From NCBI GenBank assembly GCA_025358395.1, contig JANYJT010000165.1:1-11389 (forward strand): 11,389 nucleotides of DNA, in the 5' to 3' direction. Each line of letters begins with the position of its first letter. Within the stretch, counting starts at the first letter, position 1. The translations under genes were made by a program, and so were the position numbers. Shown here in pieces: positions 1-7,189 of the stretch. The notes under the pieces are model-generated. The model saw only the letters and a list, made by a program, of their open reading frames with translations, ran no database searches and had not been told where the DNA came from. Origin of the DNA: Bacteroidia bacterium (GTDB lineage: Bacteria; Bacteroidota; Bacteroidia; Bacteroidales; Prolixibacteraceae).

Positions 1-1
1 A

Positions 2-757
2 GCAAAAAAATGGCTGGATAATGCCCACAGCATTATGAACAAAATTGAAGATACTCAGCTGGAGAATATTAAAAAGGCTGCCGTCATAATGGCCGATTCA
101 ATTGAAAAGGAACGTTGGGTTCACACCTTTGGTTGCGGACACGCCACGCTCCCCATTCAGGAGATCTATCCCCGAATAGGAGGTTTTGTAGGGTTTCATC
201 CGATGCTTGAACTGACCCTGACCTTTTTTACCAACATCACCAAAGGCATGAGTGTCCAGAATTTCGTTTTCCCGGAAAGGGTGGAAGGCTACGGCACTGA
301 AATCATGAAAGGATACCGTTTTCACAAGGATGATTGTTTCTGGTTGTTCTCTCATACAGGCATCAACGCTGTGAATATCGACATCGCTTTAAAGGTGAAA
401 GAGATGGGAAATAAACTGATCGTTTTCGGATCGGCGGGCGAGGCAGAAGGGAAACAAACAAGGCATTCATCTGGCAAGACGCTCTTTGAACTGGCCGATG
501 TGGTCGTTGATACCTGTGTTCCAATTCAGGATGCTTCCGTGGATTTGAAAAACCATTTCGATAAAATCGGACCTGTGTCGACTCTGGCATTCGTCACCGC
601 GGTGTGGATGACGGTGATCACAACGGCCGAAATACTTGCAGACAGGGGTGTCAAACTATACATACACCCGTCCCACAATGTCCCGGGCGATGCAACAGCC
701 CATGAACGGCTGGAAGATTGTCTGAGGGTTTACAAGGATCGGGTAGCGGGGATATAG
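2..757 (+). CDS. SIS-domain phosphosugar-binding protein (UPF0309-like), 5'-partial
   Basis: Cytoplasmic SIS-fold protein of the kind that binds or isomerises phosphosugars; the substrate cannot be read from the sequence. Counting from the ATG at 35, the Gly-rich phosphate-loop strand FGCGHATLP (about residues 32-40) matches the FGxGHS-type motif of UPF0309 proteins, and FSHTGINAV (about 105-113) matches their SxSGxN loop with the Ser kept. HNVPGDATAHE near the end matches the family's NVPGxxxH region. The ATG at 35 is probably internal: the frame stays open to the window edge (AKKWLDNAHSI before the Met), and family members carry a similar helix ahead of the ETQLENI-like segment found here just after the Met. 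The real start should lie a little left of the window. No signal peptide is visible. The gene ends at a strong terminator and is separate from the susCD unit, so a link to mannose metabolism is only an inference from proximity. Family assignment is firm; the exact activity is unknown. Confidence 0.85.
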   Translation, partial: AKKWLDNAHSIMNKIEDTQLENIKKAAVIMADSIEKERWVHTFGCGHATLPIQEIYPRIGGFVGFHPMLELTLTFFTNITKGMSVQNFVFPERVEGYGTEIMKGYRFHKDDCFWLFSHTGINAVNIDIALKVKEMGNKLIVFGSAGEAEGKQTRHSSGKTLFELADVVVDTCVPIQDASVDLKNHFDKIGPVSTLAFVTAVWMTVITTAEILADRGVKLYIHPSHNVPGDATAHERLEDCLRVYKDRVAGI

Positions 758-810
758 TCTTCATTTCTGAGTCAGAAATCACCAAATAAAGTCAAAATAG
801 TTACTTATCA

Positions 811-852
811 AAATAAAACGCTTATTATCAATTGATTATAAGCGTTTTATTT
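811..852. terminator. Bidirectional intrinsic terminator between convergent genes
   Basis: A perfect 15-bp inverted repeat (811-825 with 838-852) encloses a 12-nt loop that is itself nearly palindromic (ATCAATTGAT). The arm AAATAAAACGC/GCGTTTTATTT gives a T-rich 3' flank on both strands, so it can end the plus-strand SIS gene and the minus-strand gene opposite. The minus-strand stop codon (849-847) lies inside the right arm. Confidence 0.85.
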
Positions 853-1479
853 AATTTTTATGATGGCTTTCGTTCCTAACCCAAAGTAACCGTAAGAAAA
901 TATAATATCCTCACTGTTCTTCTGTGCGGGAACTATATATTTCGCAGTAAAAATGCCACTATTGCTATCTGTTTCAGTAACCTCAAGTTTTTCTGATGAA
1001 CCTTTGACTTTGGTAATTTCCAACCATCCCTTATCCACCTTGTTCCAATTCTGGTTTAGGGCTGCCTTCAGCTCGATAGTAATTGTTTGACCTGATTTGG
1101 CAGATGCAATTTCATTCTTGTATGCCTCATTAAAAATTCTGATTTTTTGGGTGCCTGGCGTAGCGAAGGTAACTGTCGCCTCCCAGCCCCTGTTGGAGAC
1201 GCACCAGCCTTCGGTGGCATAGGCATTTTTACCAAATACCTGTCCGTTGTTCTCACCAATAATCTTCTCAACCTGTTTGGCAATCGGGAACTGATTGTCC
1301 GGCGGTGTGCCATCCAGGGTACCGCGTACCAGTCCTAATCTGCCATATCCATCAGGATGCACCTGTGGCCAGCCCTCTTCGACGCCTTCCCAGTATCCAC
1401 CACATATGACGGGGATTGTTGAAATCCCAATTGGCGATTACAAACAAAAGCAACATCGCAAAAAGTAGATTCTTTTCAT
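847..1479 (-). pseudogene. Small exported protein with Ig-like C-terminal half; N-terminus broken by two frameshifts
   Basis: The intact open frame covers 1362-847 (171 codons) from a possible GTG start; no ATG in that frame yields a full-length protein. The same frame continues upstream without a stop (ICGGYWEGVEEGWPQ) to a TAA at 1440-1438, and an ATG at 1479 sits in this frame. Translated directly, that ATG gives only 13 codons. Adding one T to the 5-T run (plus-strand A run 1460-1464) and removing one C from the 4-C run (plus-strand G run 1411-1414) restores a continuous protein of about 210 residues. It would begin MKRIYFFAMLLLFVIANWD, a typical signal-peptide core. The C-terminal half is beta-rich, with SGQTITIEL and TETDSNSGIFTAKY, resembling the ET-G-x-x-TGxF strand pattern of bacterial Ig-like domains. 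I do not recognise the family or an active site. It is transcribed divergently from susC and converges on the SIS gene. It may be a decayed gene, or an intact gene with two homopolymer sequencing errors. Confidence 0.6.
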
Positions 1480-1904
1480 GATCGTAGCATTTCTGGTTTC
1501 TAATCTTTACGTCTTCTCAATCAGCCCCGAACATTAACATTTCCGGCAACGTCGGGAATTCCTTTTGGTTTTGAATTAACAGTTTGAATCACAACGGTTA
1601 ATAAGATAAACTGCACAGCACGCCTGAAAAATAAATTAAATTAACCTGCATTGTTCGATATTAATACTACCTTTATTAAAGTTCTAACCAAACGTTGAAA
1701 AATTTGAAAATATACTCATTAGTACTCTGTTAGCCCAACTATTACTGTAGGCGACTTCGCATTTCCTTAAAACTGGAGTTGCCGGAGGAGCTGTAAGAGA
1801 AAGTCCTATATAAATATTAAAATAAACAAACCTGTTGGTGCGACAGCGCCACGGAATTAGAGTGTGTTAATTTTTTTTAGTGTATCATTTAACGTATCAA
1901 ATTT
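1480..1904. other. Non-coding divergent intergenic region with susC leader
   Basis: About 425 bp without a plausible gene, between the minus-strand exported-protein gene and susC. It must contain promoters for both directions, but I see no good match to the Bacteroidota consensus (TTTG, 17-23 bp, TAnnTTTG). The nearest is TTTG at 1703 and TACTCTGT at 1723 with 16 bp between them, which is weak. The left part (about 1600-1720) is very A/T-rich. The part from about 1740 to 1860 is richer in G/C and has short complementary segments, suggesting a transcribed leader. A T8 tract lies at 1871-1878, and GTATCA occurs twice, 12 bp apart, at 1882 and 1894 just before the susC start. Confidence 0.6.
1836..1851 (+). 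promoter_or_regulatory. Possible leader hairpin upstream of susC
   Basis: TGGTGC-GACA-GCGCCA folds into a 6-bp stem (one U-G pair) with a GACA loop, 53 bp before the susC start. A T8 tract follows 19 nt later, too far for a normal intrinsic terminator. An alternative stem CTGT/ACAG (1832-1835 with 1843-1846) overlaps it, so two mutually exclusive folds are possible. It matches no riboswitch class I can recognise, and a role in susC expression is speculation. Confidence 0.25.
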
Positions 1905-4900
1905 ATGAAAAAACCCCCTGTAATCTTTTTCCCTGGCGGGGAAGAGGTTCGTTTGAGAATTTGTAAGATGAAACTAAGCGTTCTTGTGGTTTTCCTGGTG
2001 CTGGCCAGTTTTGGCAACAGCTTTTCGCAGGCGCCCCAGCAACAAATCAAAAAAAAATCAATCACCGGTAAAGTCATGGACGATAAAGGTTCGACTTTGC
2101 CTGGTGCCTCCGTTGTCGTGAAAGGGACCACCAACGGTGTTATTACAGCCGTCAACGGTAGTTATTCAGTGACCAATGTCCCCGAAAATGCCATCCTGCA
2201 GTTTTCTTTTGTCGGGATGAAGACCCAGGAATTCCCCGTAGCCGGGAAGTCGACTATCAACGTTACCATGGTCGATGAAACAGTGGGTATCGAAGACATT
2301 GTCGTTGTGGGTTATGGAACACAGAAAAAAGTGACTGTCGTTGGAGCCATCACAGCCATCAGCACACAAGAACTCAGACAAAGTCCAACCACCAACATAT
2401 CAAATGCCCTTGCTGGAAGATTACCCGGATTGATTGTCAACCAATTTTCAGGGGGTGAGCCGGGTGTCGATCAGAGCACAGTGTTTGTACGCGGTATGTC
2501 AACTCTTGGGAACCAGAGCCCGATCGTTCTCGTAGACGGTATCGAAAGGGATTTTCAATATCTTAATCCTGAGGAGGTTGAATCGTTTACAATCTTAAAG
2601 GATGCATCCGCGACCGCCGTTTATGGAGTCCGGGGTGCCAACGGTGTTATCCTGGTTACAACAAGAAGGGGTAAAACGACTGAAAGAGCCAATGTTACCT
2701 TCAAGGCCTCTTCGGGAATTTCCGCACCGGTAAAATTTCCCGAATATCTGGGATCCGCCGACTATGCGATGCTTTACAACGAGGCAAATTTAAATGATAA
2801 CCCACTTACCTCGAAAGCCCTATTCACCCAGACACAGATCGATAATTACAGAATAGCCAAAGGGGATAACTCGGACGGACTGGGTTATAATGTGAATCTC
2901 TTTGATTATGCTTTCAAGCCAAGCATGCAACAGGACTATAGCCTCAATATTCAGGGAGGTACTAAGACCGTAAGATACTTCGTACTGGTCGGTTACATGA
3001 ATCAAAATGGTAATTATCAGCATACCAGCGACGGTCCAAAAAACACAAATGCTGTTTTTAACAGGTATAACTTCAGATCCAATATAGACATCAACATCAC
3101 ACCCGACTTCTATGTGAAACTGAACCTGGGAGGTCGTATTCAAAACAGGATTGCTCCCGGAACGACTGCCGCACGGCTGATTACCATCGCAAATACCCAG
3201 CCTTCCATTTATCCGGTGATCAACGAAACAAATGATAACCCGGCGAATACGCTCTACAATTCCAAACACCCGGAAGGATTGCTCTTTGGAACGGCTCTCT
3301 ATCGTTACAATATTTTGGGAGAACTAGCCTACTCCGGTTTCATCAATGAATACAAGTCATTTATGGACGGCAGTTACGCGATGGGCCACAAACTGGATTT
3401 CATCACAAAGGGCCTGACTTTCGAAGCACAATTCTCTTTTGATATTCAAGCGGGCAATACGGTCGACCGGCAAATTCCACATGAGACGGAAGGTTACAGG
3501 GAATACGGCGGTTACGCTACATTCTATCCGAAAGATGGTGTGGATGTTCTGATGAACGGTGGACATTATGCCGGAGCCTACGTTTCTCCCCGCCGCGTGG
3601 ACAACAATACCATGAACAACGGTATCAGCAACGCGGCGCCTCAACGGAAAAATGACATCCAGGCGACCCTTAATTATAACAGAAGCTTCGGAAAGCATAC
3701 TTTTTCAGCACTTCTCCTGTCTCGTGAGTCTATACGAATTTATAACAATGATATTCCGTATGCCACGCAAGGAACTTCTTTTAGGACCACCTACAATTAC
3801 GACGAAAAATATCTTTTTGAAATAAATGCCGCCTACAATGGTTCTGAAAACTTCGCCAAAGGGCATAAATATGGTTTCTTCCCAGCTGCAGCTTTGGGTT
3901 GGGTCGCGAGTAATGAAGATTTTCTGAAAAAGAATAAACTTATTAACTATCTGAAATTCAGAGGTTCATTCGGTATTGTCGGCAATGATCAGCTTCCAGG
4001 ATCACGATTCGGATACATGCAGTTCTTTACTGTCAACAGCAATACTTATAATCTGGGAATGGATCTTGCTTCCGGGGTCCCCGCTAATGTGTACGAAGGC
4101 GCCCTTGCCAATCCACTGCTGACCTGGGAAAAGTCCAAGAAAGCCAACTTCGGGATCGATCTTAGAATGTTCAATAACAGACTGAACCTCTCAGCAGATG
4201 CGTTCTACGAGAGTCGAAGTGACATTCTGCTGATTCCCGGACAAAATTACTCAAAGAATATTTCAGCAGTTGTAGGGATGAGCGCTCCTCAGATTAACCT
4301 GGGTAAAGTCGATAATAAAGGTATTGACCTGGAACTTGGATGGAACGACAGAATTGGGAAAAACTTCAGTTATTATGTCAAAACGAACTTTTCCCTTGCA
4401 CGTAATAAAATCAAATTCTGGAATGAAGTCGACCATATTGCACCGGATGGAAAGCAGGTACCTACAGCTTATCGTACAGGTAAAAGAATCGGCGAACAAT
4501 TTCTCTATCAGTATGATCACTTCGTGAAAGACCAGGCTGAAGCCGACAAGTTAAACACGTCTGGGTACCAACCATGGGGTAAATTAATACCTGGAGATGT
4601 CGTTTACAAGGATCAGAACGGAGATGGAAAAATAACAGATCAGGAAGACAGGATTCCGATGGGCAATCCTCGTAACCCGGGTATCCAGTTTGGCTTGCCA
4701 ATGGGAATTAACTTCAAAGGTTTTGATGCGAGTTTTCTTTTTCAGGGGGCGACCCAGGCCAGTATAGAGCTTACCGATGCCGCCTCATGGGATTTCCCAA
4801 CTTACGGCCAGGATGTTATCGGAAGGGTTAAACCCTTGCATCTGGAACGTTGGACACCAGCAACCGCCGCAACTGCAACTTATCCTGTTTTGCATTACGG

Positions 4901-5171
4901 ACCTTATCCAAACAACAAGAATATACAGAATTCACTCTTCTTAGCCGATGCATCTTACGTAAGGTTAAAGACAGTAGAGATTGGGTATTCCATTCCGAAA
5001 AGCACACTCAAAAAGATCGGTTTCACCAAAACCCGTTTTTATCTTCAGGGATTAAACCTGTTTACTTGGGACAAACTGAAGAAATACGACGTGGATCCTG
5101 AGACGAACACCGGTGGTGACTGGTATCCTATTCAACGTGTAGTAAGTTTAGGAGTTGAGGTAACATTTTAA
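1905..5171 (+). CDS. SusC/RagA family TonB-dependent outer-membrane transporter
   Basis: Outer-membrane beta-barrel that imports an oligosaccharide into the periplasm using TonB energy, together with the SusD lipoprotein encoded next. Of 1088 residues, 1-41 are a signal peptide with a long charged n-region and a hydrophobic core (about 24-36), likely cut after SFS before Q42. A CarboxypepD_reg-like domain (about 52-122) carries ITGKVMDDKGSTLPGASVVVKGT. A TonB-box-like SusC signature DIVVVGYGTQKK is at 131-142. The plug (about 145-256) has VFVRGMSTLGNQSPIVLVDG and ILKDASATAVYGVRGANGV. The remainder is the barrel, ending in the usual aromatic residue (VEVTF). A Ca-binding-like loop, DQNGDGKITDQED, lies near residue 905. 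There is no STN domain, so sigma/anti-sigma signalling is unlikely. The start at 1905 is preferred because SusC proteins often have a long n-region; Met22 (1968) also begins a good signal peptide. The susD start follows 11 bp after the stop, so the two are surely one operon. Family certain; alpha-mannoside specificity is inferred from the neighbouring GH38 gene. Confidence 0.97.
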   Translation: MKKPPVIFFPGGEEVRLRICKMKLSVLVVFLVLASFGNSFSQAPQQQIKKKSITGKVMDDKGSTLPGASVVVKGTTNGVITAVNGSYSVTNVPENAILQFSFVGMKTQEFPVAGKSTINVTMVDETVGIEDIVVVGYGTQKKVTVVGAITAISTQELRQSPTTNISNALAGRLPGLIVNQFSGGEPGVDQSTVFVRGMSTLGNQSPIVLVDGIERDFQYLNPEEVESFTILKDASATAVYGVRGANGVILVTTRRGKTTERANVTFKASSGISAPVKFPEYLGSADYAMLYNEANLNDNPLTSKALFTQTQIDNYRIAKGDNSDGLGYNVNLFDYAFKPSMQQDYSLNIQGGTKTVRYFVLVGYMNQNGNYQHTSDGPKNTNAVFNRYNFRSNIDINITPDFYVKLNLGGRIQNRIAPGTTAARLITIANTQPSIYPVINETNDNPANTLYNSKHPEGLLFGTALYRYNILGELAYSGFINEYKSFMDGSYAMGHKLDFITKGLTFEAQFSFDIQAGNTVDRQIPHETEGYREYGGYATFYPKDGVDVLMNGGHYAGAYVSPRRVDNNTMNNGISNAAPQRKNDIQATLNYNRSFGKHTFSALLLSRESIRIYNNDIPYATQGTSFRTTYNYDEKYLFEINAAYNGSENFAKGHKYGFFPAAALGWVASNEDFLKKNKLINYLKFRGSFGIVGNDQLPGSRFGYMQFFTVNSNTYNLGMDLASGVPANVYEGALANPLLTWEKSKKANFGIDLRMFNNRLNLSADAFYESRSDILLIPGQNYSKNISAVVGMSAPQINLGKVDNKGIDLELGWNDRIGKNFSYYVKTNFSLARNKIKFWNEVDHIAPDGKQVPTAYRTGKRIGEQFLYQYDHFVKDQAEADKLNTSGYQPWGKLIPGDVVYKDQNGDGKITDQEDRIPMGNPRNPGIQFGLPMGINFKGFDASFLFQGATQASIELTDAASWDFPTYGQDVIGRVKPLHLERWTPATAATATYPVLHYGPYPNNKNIQNSLFLADASYVRLKTVEIGYSIPKSTLKKIGFTKTRFYLQGLNLFTWDKLKKYDVDPETNTGGDWYPIQRVVSLGVEVTF

Positions 5172-5182
5172 TTGACAGAATT

Positions 5183-7051
5183 ATGAAAAATAAAGCATAC
5201 ATTTTCAAAACAGTACTTTTCAGTATTGTGCTCCTGTTTTTAATCTCTTGCGCTAAAGTCCTCGACAGAGTGCCTGACAATCAAATTACAGAAGAAATTG
5301 CCTTTGCCTCCTGGGACAAGGTGAATGGCATGGCCAATAACCTTTACAGGGATATGCGCGACCGGGACAAAGGAATTGTAACACTTCAGGATTTTTCAAT
5401 GTCCGGAATTACCGACGAATGCAAGGGAACCAAAGTAGAAACAGCCATTCCCGACCAGTTTAATTTTGGATCTTTCGGACCCTCTATCGGAATGGCAGGT
5501 ACCACAGGGGGCAAAAACATCTCTATCTACTGGGGAGATTATTACAACTCAATTCGCAAATGCAACGTATTTCTTGCCGGCGTCGAAAAATACAAATCAC
5601 CCGACAATCCGCTGCAGGCTGGAGACTTGAAAAACAGGATCGCGGAGGCCCGCTTCATTCGTGCTTACCTTTATTTCCTGGCAACCCGCTGGTATGGTGA
5701 TGTGGTTTACGTGGATTATGTAGCAGACCTGGCCGGGGATCTTAATTTTAAACGCCAGTCATGGCCGGAATTTGTCAAGAAGATCCTTGCTGATTTACAA
5801 TACGCTGCCGACAATTTACCCGTCCGCCACCTCGACATCGAGTATGGCAGGGCAGATAAGGGAGCAGCATTGGCACTGAAAGCCATTATCCTTTACATGA
5901 ATGCCAGTCCGATGTACAATGGCGGGAAATTACCGGGCAACGATACGAGAGTAGGCAAAGATTCATACAGTACCGTAGACATTAACAAATGGAAGCTGGC
6001 GGCAGATGCTGCAAAGGCCGTTATGGATCTTCAAAACAGTGGAGCACCCCGCTATTTTCTATATACTGGCAAAAGCAATACCTGGCAAGCCGAGAGCAAC
6101 AACATGGTTTATGCCCGTATCAAACAGATCTACATCGACGTTGCTTCTATTCAAAATGAGTGGATCCTCGTGATGCCGAATTGCAAGGCAGAGTCCTGGC
6201 AGGGTGACCATATCCCGCCATCCTACGGTGGTGCTGCACGTCTGCAACCGCTTCAGGAACAAGTCGATGAATATGAATTTGTCGGTAACGACGGATTCGG
6301 CTATGCCACCTACGATCCAAAGGCTAAAGCAAAAGGATTCGATGATAATCTTCCTTTCAACAATCGTGATCCCCGTTTCTATTCAGACATCATGTACCAT
6401 GGATGCACCTATCAGAATAAGGTCATCAACACTGCAACCGGAACTGACAAACTTGGCGCCCAAAATGCCACTGTTACAGGATATTACCTAAGAAAATTTT
6501 TCCACGAAGATTGGAAAAGGAGCGGAAACTGGCCACTTCACTTCCCAATGATCCGCCTTCCCGAGATTCAGCTGATTTATGCAGAGGCTATGAATAAATT
6601 CAGCGGTCCAACATCAGAGGTTTATGACGTTCTGAATACATTGCGCGCCCGGTCCTTCATGGTTCCGGTTCCTCCGGGATTAAATCAGGCAGAATTGCAC
6701 AAATATATCCAGAGAGAGAGGCGCGTGGAACTGTTCTACGAAAACAAGCGTTACTTCTATGCCCGTTGGAATTTAGAGCCTGACTCCCCAACAGAACTTG
6801 CGCAGGAAGCTGCAGCTGCTGCTTCCCCAACTCCGGATAACTTATGGCCATATGCCAGGACCCAAAGAGTGGTACATGGGATCACACCAATTGCAGATCC
6901 TACCGGTAAATGGATCGTGGGTGGCGTAGCCTACAAAATGCAGCGCTTCAAACTGGAAGACAGGGTCTTTACATCAAAAAATTATTACTGGCCCCTGATC
7001 CAGAGTGAATTAACAAATTGCCCTTCACTTATTCAAAGTCCAAACTGGTAA
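5183..7051 (+). CDS. SusD/RagB family glycan-binding outer-membrane lipoprotein
   Basis: Surface lipoprotein that caps the SusC barrel and captures the glycan for import. The N-terminus MKNKAYIF followed by a hydrophobic stretch ends in a lipobox LISC with the lipidated Cys at 23. Family landmarks appear in order: the TPR-like segment AEARFIRAYLYFLATRWYGD (about 154-173), PMIRLPEIQLIYAEAMNK (about 454-471), RERRVELFYENKRYFYARW (about 511-529), and the C-terminal NYYWPLIQSELTNCPSLIQSPNW, the usual ending of SusD proteins. At 622 residues it is somewhat longer than the common 500-600. A short Ala-rich stretch (QEAAAAASPTPDN, about 540-552) lies near the C-terminus and is probably a surface loop. 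The ATG at 5183 is 11 bp after the susC stop, so translation is closely coupled, and a strong terminator follows 15 bp after the stop. The bound sugar cannot be derived from the sequence; the alpha-mannosidase next door suggests a mannose-containing glycan. Confidence 0.97.
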   Translation: MKNKAYIFKTVLFSIVLLFLISCAKVLDRVPDNQITEEIAFASWDKVNGMANNLYRDMRDRDKGIVTLQDFSMSGITDECKGTKVETAIPDQFNFGSFGPSIGMAGTTGGKNISIYWGDYYNSIRKCNVFLAGVEKYKSPDNPLQAGDLKNRIAEARFIRAYLYFLATRWYGDVVYVDYVADLAGDLNFKRQSWPEFVKKILADLQYAADNLPVRHLDIEYGRADKGAALALKAIILYMNASPMYNGGKLPGNDTRVGKDSYSTVDINKWKLAADAAKAVMDLQNSGAPRYFLYTGKSNTWQAESNNMVYARIKQIYIDVASIQNEWILVMPNCKAESWQGDHIPPSYGGAARLQPLQEQVDEYEFVGNDGFGYATYDPKAKAKGFDDNLPFNNRDPRFYSDIMYHGCTYQNKVINTATGTDKLGAQNATVTGYYLRKFFHEDWKRSGNWPLHFPMIRLPEIQLIYAEAMNKFSGPTSEVYDVLNTLRARSFMVPVPPGLNQAELHKYIQRERRVELFYENKRYFYARWNLEPDSPTELAQEAAAAASPTPDNLWPYARTQRVVHGITPIADPTGKWIVGGVAYKMQRFKLEDRVFTSKNYYWPLIQSELTNCPSLIQSPNW

Positions 7052-7066
7052 TTCCAAGACATCCTT

Positions 7067-7110
7067 AAAAAGAGACTGATCCATTTAAAATATCAGTCTC
7101 TTTTTATTTT
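7067..7110 (+). terminator. Intrinsic terminator of the susCD operon
   Basis: A perfect 14-bp stem (AAAAAGAGACTGAT at 7067-7080 with its complement at 7092-7105) encloses an 11-nt loop, and the descending arm runs into a T-rich tail to 7110. It starts 15 bp after the susD stop. It should separate susCD from the downstream alpha-mannosidase gene, either fully or as a partial barrier. Confidence 0.88.
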
Positions 7111-7189
7111 ACAGATCATAAAACGGACCAAATTCTGACTTAAATTTCAGATAATTTCTATCCGATTAACATCCATTAATAAATAGGTT

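Noticed and set aside
1703..1730. Promoter of the TTTG/TAnnTTTG type for susC
   Set aside because: The second element (TACTCTGT) deviates from consensus and the spacing of 16 bp is below the usual range; not reported as a feature.
1790..1806. GAGAAAGTCC resembling the GAGGAAAGTCC core of RNase P RNA
   Set aside because: The match is partial and none of the other conserved RNase P segments occur around it.
1831..1880. Hairpin plus T8 tract as a transcription attenuator before susC
   Set aside because: The T tract begins 19 nt after the stem, too far for an intrinsic terminator; kept only as a low-confidence leader hairpin.
1480..1904. Cobalamin, TPP or other known riboswitch in the susC leader
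   Set aside because: I looked for the conserved boxes of these classes and found none.
2820..3698. Two minus-strand open frames (2820-3269 and 3357-3698) inside susC
   Set aside because: Both are antisense to a well-supported coding region with continuous SusC similarity; composition and sequence suggest chance frames.
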